Positions 5,515 to 8,567 of a stretch of DNA of 8,567 bases are shown here, one piece after another (positions within the stretch are counted from its first letter, which is position 1; each line of letters opens with the position of its first letter). The translations under genes were made by a program, and so were the position numbers. The DNA is from Anaerolineae bacterium (GTDB lineage Bacteria > Chloroflexota > Anaerolineae > DRVO01), in the NCBI GenBank assembly GCA_012719195.1, contig JAAYAV010000343.1, positions 1-8,567 of the forward strand. Direction: 5' to 3'. Below the pieces are notes generated by a model that did no database searches, had not been told where the DNA came from, and was given only the letters and a program-made list of their open reading frames with translations.

Positions 5515-6824
5515 GGGCCGGCCAGGGGAAGGCGAAACCAGAAGCGGGAGCCCTCGCCCGGCCGGCTCGTGGCGCCGATTGTGCCTCGCATAGCCTCCAC
5601 TAGCTGTCTAGCGATGGCGAGGCCCAGACCGGATCCACCGTGCTCACGGGACCGCGAGGCATCCACCCGGTACAGACGCTCGAAGACACGGTCCAGCTCA
5701 GTGGGCGGAATACCTTCGCCCGTGTCGGTGACGCCGATTTCGACGAAGCGGCCGGCGAGTGTGGCCTGCACGGTGATGGCGCCGCCCTCAGGGGTGTGGC
5801 GCAGTGCGTTGCTTAGTAGGTTGGTGAGGACCTGCCCCACGCGCGCCGGGTCGGCTAGAACCGGCGGCAGGCTGTCGTGCCAGGCGCCCGACAAGGAGAC
5901 TCCCTTAGCCTCCACGGCCGGCCGGTAGGACGAGAGCGAGTGCTCCAAGACGGGCACCAGGTCAGCCGGTGCCACCTCGATGGCGAGATGACCGGCGTCG
6001 AACTCGGCCAGTTGGCCCAGGTCGGTCACGAGCCGGTTGAGGCGCAGCACTTGGTCATACAACGCCGCCACTTCCTCATGTCCTACGTCATAGACGCCGT
6101 CCAGCATGGCGCTCAGGTTGGCCTGTAGGACGGTGAGCGGGGTGCGCAGCTCGTGGGCGATGTCGGAGGTGAGTTCGCGTCGTCCTGCCTCCGCCTGCTG
6201 CAGGGCCACCGCCATCTGGTTGAAGGCCTGTGCCAGTTCACGTGTCTCTTGGGGTCCACGCTCCTGGATCCGGTGGTCCAGCCGGCCTGCCGCCAGGGCT
6301 CGCGCTCCCGTAGCCAGCCGCCTCAGGGGCGCCGCCACGCTCTCGCTGACCAGGAGGCTGGCGAGGAGCGCCCAGGCTCCCGCTAGGACAGCGGCGATCA
6401 GCATGGTACGGCGTAGCACCTGAAGGATGGTGGCGAACTCCCGGGAGAGGGACGAGGTGGCCAGGGGAAGAACGTAGCCGGCCACTTCCCCGTCACTGAG
6501 CAGCGGCACCGCCAACCGCCGCTCCAGGGCGCTGAGGGTGCGTCCGGCCTCACCGCTCCAGTCGTAGACTACCACTCCCTCCCGGTCGGCCACGATGACC
6601 GTGGCGCCCTGGCCCATGCGGCCCATCCCCCGCATGCCGTGGCCGGCGCCGCGGTTCCACTCCCCCAGAAGCTCGATGAGGTCAGTCCCCTCCACGGCCT
6701 GCTTGGCGGCCTCCCGGCGCAGGGCTAGTTCCAGCGCCTGGCTGGTGACCACGGTGACCAGAAGGATACCGATGAGCAGGAAGGCAGCCTGGGAGAGGGT
6801 GAGGCGGACCCAGAGCCGATTCAT
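5511..6824 (-). CDS. Membrane sensor histidine kinase (BaeS/MprB-like)
   Basis: 437 aa. TM1 is about 9-29, followed by an extracytoplasmic sensor region (30-138), TM2 (139-160), HAMP (about 160-213) and a dimerisation/phosphoacceptor helix with His224 in SDIAHELRTPL. The ATP-binding domain has N-box NLLSNALRHT (335-344), G1 DTGEGIP (367-373), F-box FERLYRVD (381-388) and G2 GGSGLGLAI (396-404). All catalytic boxes are intact, so it should autophosphorylate and pass phosphate to the regulator encoded just upstream. The sensor region is short, with a Gly/Met/His-rich stretch GAGHGMRGMGRMG (59-71) and a probable small PAS/Cache-like part (74-120). The start codon lies within the ATGA overlap with the regulator gene. 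The signal is unknown. The stop codon shares CTAG with the convergent dehydrogenase gene. Confidence 0.95.
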   Translation of the reverse strand: MNRLWVRLTLSQAAFLLIGILLVTVVTSQALELALRREAAKQAVEGTDLIELLGEWNRGAGHGMRGMGRMGQGATVIVADREGVVVYDWSGEAGRTLSALERRLAVPLLSDGEVAGYVLPLATSSLSREFATILQVLRRTMLIAAVLAGAWALLASLLVSESVAAPLRRLATGARALAAGRLDHRIQERGPQETRELAQAFNQMAVALQQAEAGRRELTSDIAHELRTPLTVLQANLSAMLDGVYDVGHEEVAALYDQVLRLNRLVTDLGQLAEFDAGHLAIEVAPADLVPVLEHSLSSYRPAVEAKGVSLSGAWHDSLPPVLADPARVGQVLTNLLSNALRHTPEGGAITVQATLAGRFVEIGVTDTGEGIPPTELDRVFERLYRVDASRSREHGGSGLGLAIARQLVEAMRGTIGATSRPGEGSRFWFRLPLAGP

Positions 6825-7516
6825 CCATCGCCCCGCAGGCGATAGCCGACGCCGTAGACGGTCTGGATGTGGGACTGAGGGTCGTCATCATCGCCCAGCT
6901 TGCGGCGCAGGTTCTTGACGTGGCTATCGACGGTGCGCTCCATGCCCTCGTAGGCGTAGCCCATCGCCGCCTCGATGAGCTCGAGCCGGGTGAAGGCATG
7001 CCCGGGGGCGCCCATGAGGGCACGCAGGACCTCGAACTCCGTGGGCGTCAGTTCGACGTCGGTTCCTTCCGCGGTAAGCCGACGGGCATCTAGGTCCAGC
7101 TCCAGGTCCCGCACGCGGAGTAGGGGGGAGGCGGGCGCATCGGGAGCCGCACGGCGGAGGACGGCGCGCACCCGTGCTACCACTTCGCGGGGGCTGAAGG
7201 GTTTGGAGACGTAGTCGTCGGCCCCAAGCTCGAGCCCGAGGACCCGGTCCGCCTCCTCGGTGCGGGCGGTGAGCATGATGATGGGGATGTGGCGCAAACC
7301 GGTATCGGACCGCACTACGCGCGTCAGGTCCCAGCCGTCCCGGTCGGGCAGCATCAAGTCCAGCAGGATCAGGTCGGGGCGATCACGCCGGACGGAATGG
7401 AGGGCCTCTTCGCCGCTGTAGGCGGTGTGCACCTGGTAACCTTCGCGCTCCAGATAGGCGCGCAGAACGCGAACTATCTCGCGGTCATCGTCCACTACCA
7501 GGATCTGCTGTGCCAC
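6821..7516 (-). CDS. OmpR/PhoB-family response regulator
   Basis: 231 aa from the GTG start. The receiver domain has the acidic pocket VVDDD (7-11), phosphoacceptor Asp53 in LLDLMLP, Thr83 in MLTAR and Lys105 in SKPFSPRE. A winged-helix DNA-binding domain follows, with LTPTEFEVLRALM, then RTVDSHVKNLRRKLGDD as the recognition-helix region and TVYGVGYRL as the wing. I chose GTG 7514-7516 (VAQQILVVDDD) because AGAGGAGGT (7526-7534) lies 9 bases upstream and the family normally begins a few residues before the first beta-strand. An upstream ATG at 7600 would add 28 unlike residues and sits inside a hairpin. The gene overlaps the kinase gene as ATGA (6821-6824), so they form one operon. Its targets are unknown; regulators of this kind often control their own operon and neighbouring transport or envelope genes. 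Confidence 0.95.
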   Translation of the reverse strand: MAQQILVVDDDREIVRVLRAYLEREGYQVHTAYSGEEALHSVRRDRPDLILLDLMLPDRDGWDLTRVVRSDTGLRHIPIIMLTARTEEADRVLGLELGADDYVSKPFSPREVVARVRAVLRRAAPDAPASPLLRVRDLELDLDARRLTAEGTDVELTPTEFEVLRALMGAPGHAFTRLELIEAAMGYAYEGMERTVDSHVKNLRRKLGDDDDPQSHIQTVYGVGYRLRGDG

Positions 7517-7576
7517 CGCCGGCCTACCTCCTCTGCGGGCGCCGTGGGCTGCGGCCTCGTCCGGCGCATATGCCAG

Positions 7577-7619
7577 CGGACCACGACCGCGCGAGGGCAA
7601 TCAGCCTGGTCGTGGTCCG
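7577..7619 (-). terminator. 12-bp perfect-stem hairpin between the TIM-barrel gene and the response regulator
   Basis: CGGACCACGACC (7577-7588) and its exact reverse complement (7608-7619) enclose a 19-base loop. It lies 25 bases after the TIM-barrel stop codon and about 60 bases before the regulator's start. There is no U run on either strand. It could end the upstream transcript or be a dyad upstream of the two-component operon, for which I found no convincing -35/-10 in this gap. Confidence 0.45.
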
Positions 7620-7644
7620 GATAGGTCTTGACGCCGGCTCGCGG

Positions 7645-8475
7645 CTAGTCCAGGTCTTCGATCCCAAGATGGCGCAGGTGCTCCACCGAGAGCCGGACGT
7701 TCTCCTGGCGCTGCTCCAGGGTCTGCTCGCCCTCTCCGGCGATGCCTTCGATCTCGATGCTGAAGGGGCCGTTGAAGCCGGCCTCGCGCATGATGGCCAG
7801 GCAGCGGCCGAGGTCTATGGTCCCTTTCCCTAGAGCGGGGAAGTACCACTCCTTGAACCCCTTGCGGCTGTCCTTGAAGTGGACGTGCCCGATGTGGGGA
7901 GCGATCTTCTGCAGTTGCTCTTCGCCGTCCAGCCCCTCGTTGTAGTAGTAGACGTTGCCCGTGTCCCAGTTGACCTTGATGTTAGGGTGCTGGAGATCCT
8001 TGAGGGTGGCCAGGGCGACGTCGGCATTGGTGATGAGAGGTGGGTGCGTCTCCAGGCAGATGAGGATGCCCTTGGACTGGGCGTAGTCGGCGATCTCGAG
8101 GGTGCCCTCGTAAAGCTCGCGCTTGTCGTCGGCTTGTCCGGTGCTGCCGGTGAACCAGCGGGCGCCCATTTGCGCGGCGATGTCGATGCGGCGCTTGAGC
8201 GCTTCGAGCCCTTCGGTGGTGCGCACGTCGGCGCCGCCGCCGCAGCTACTGGGGGTGATGCCGGCCTGCTCGAGGGCGGTGCGAGCCGCGTCTACCTGGG
8301 CGCGAGAGCTGCGGTCGGTCAGGATAACCTCGGCGGGCACCACCAGGGTCCCCTCGTGCTTACGTAGCGCGACCTCAAGGTGGCTGATGCCGATGGTGGG
8401 GGCGTGGGCGATGGCGGCGGCGAGCCCGAACTTGCCGTAGCAGTTGGTGTAGATCTCCAAGAAGCGTCCGGCCAT
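7645..8475 (-). CDS. Sugar phosphate isomerase/epimerase-like TIM-barrel protein (AP endonuclease 2 fold)
   Basis: 276 aa, of family size, cytoplasmic. The pattern is that of metal-dependent xylose isomerase-like TIM barrels that isomerise or epimerise sugars or keto-sugars. Likely metal ligands are Glu142 (CLETHPP), Asp171 (NWDTGNVYYY), a His in GHVHFKD (196-202) and Glu241 or Glu243 (SIEIEG). Other fitting features are the repeated strand-helix order, the CGGGADVRTTEGLEALKRRIDIAAQMGA segment around 78-105, and PALGKGTIDLG (213-223), typical of the loop before the last strands. The start at 8473-8475 has GGGAGGAG (8481-8488) 5 bases upstream and a strong promoter beyond. The gene is probably monocistronic, with a hairpin after its stop. 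The exact substrate cannot be read from sequence; inosose dehydratase-like or 3-keto-sugar enzymes share this fold. Confidence 0.9.
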   Translation of the reverse strand: MAGRFLEIYTNCYGKFGLAAAIAHAPTIGISHLEVALRKHEGTLVVPAEVILTDRSSRAQVDAARTALEQAGITPSSCGGGADVRTTEGLEALKRRIDIAAQMGARWFTGSTGQADDKRELYEGTLEIADYAQSKGILICLETHPPLITNADVALATLKDLQHPNIKVNWDTGNVYYYNEGLDGEEQLQKIAPHIGHVHFKDSRKGFKEWYFPALGKGTIDLGRCLAIMREAGFNGPFSIEIEGIAGEGEQTLEQRQENVRLSVEHLRHLGIEDLD

Positions 8476-8501
8476 GGGTGCTCCTCCCGTCGGGGGATGG
8501 T

Positions 8502-8543
8502 GGCCACTCAGGGTTCTAGGATCAGTATCGACCGGGAGTGGCC
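8502..8543. promoter_or_regulatory. Inverted repeat bracketing the TIM-barrel -10 region, possible operator
   Basis: GGCCACTC (8502-8509) and GAGTGGCC (8536-8543) are exact 8-bp inverted copies separated by 26 bases. One arm lies in the -35/-10 spacer and the other just past the expected transcription start, so a regulator bound to both would block the promoter. The left arm is also part of an 8-bp palindrome GTGGCCAC (8500-8507). No regulator gene of the usual sugar-operon families is visible in the window. Confidence 0.3.
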
Positions 8544-8552
8544 GGCTGTCAA
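8524..8552 (-). promoter_or_regulatory. Near-consensus sigma70-type promoter of the TIM-barrel gene
   Basis: On the minus strand a perfect TTGACA (8547-8552) is followed after exactly 17 bases by GATACT (8524-8529; 4/6 to TATAAT). Transcription would begin near 8517 and give a leader of about 42 bases. It has the same spacing and the same GA start to the -10 as the promoter of the ThuA-like gene. An inverted repeat CTGTC-aacc-GACAG (8546-8559) overlaps the -35. Confidence 0.7.
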
Positions 8553-8567
8553 CCGACAGGTAGCGAC

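Noticed and set aside
7517..7600. 28-residue upstream extension of the response regulator
   Set aside because: The extension is Arg/Ala/Gly-rich, its ATG lies in the loop of a hairpin, and the GTG at 7516 has a strong Shine-Dalgarno and the normal family start.

Overview
The window is GC-rich, densely packed bacterial chromosome that most resembles a member of the Chloroflexota (Anaerolineae/Caldilineae-like or relatives). This placement is inference from style: two unrelated proteins carry long Pro/Thr (PPTET, PTATP) linkers, there is a secreted GFGxVWRE-type domain, and a PT-linker leads into LysM. No rRNA or other marker is present. I see no tRNA, CRISPR array, insertion sequence or phage gene, and no gene-free stretch longer than about 175 bases.

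Layout, left to right. (1) 1-1127, minus: 5' part of a lipoprotein gene, with lipobox, PT-repeat linker and an extracellular domain cut off by the window edge. (2) 1198-1929, minus: a ThuA-like gene with its own good sigma70-type promoter, separated from the lipoprotein gene by a perfect 34-bp palindrome. (3) 2026-4321, minus: a two-gene ABC exporter operon, ATPase then ABC-2 permease, whose reading frames overlap by 8 bp. The permease is unusual because it runs on into a seventh membrane segment, a PT-rich linker and a LysM domain. (4) 4495-5514, plus: a D-2-hydroxyacid dehydrogenase, the only plus-strand gene, divergent from the ABC operon. (5) 5511-7516, minus: an OmpR-type response regulator and its histidine kinase, joined by an ATGA overlap. 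The kinase and the dehydrogenase end on the same CTAG. (6) 7645-8475, minus: a sugar phosphate isomerase/epimerase-like TIM-barrel gene with a near-consensus promoter at the right edge.

How they may work together: the ThuA-like protein, the TIM-barrel isomerase and the hydroxyacid dehydrogenase are all of kinds often found in carbohydrate catabolism, but they form three separate transcription units and no sugar importer or Gfo/Idh/MocA oxidoreductase is visible. A shared pathway is therefore only a possibility. The ABC exporter and the two-component system look like envelope functions. The most notable item is the ABC-2 permease/LysM fusion, which would give an exporter a wall-binding arm on the outside of the cell.
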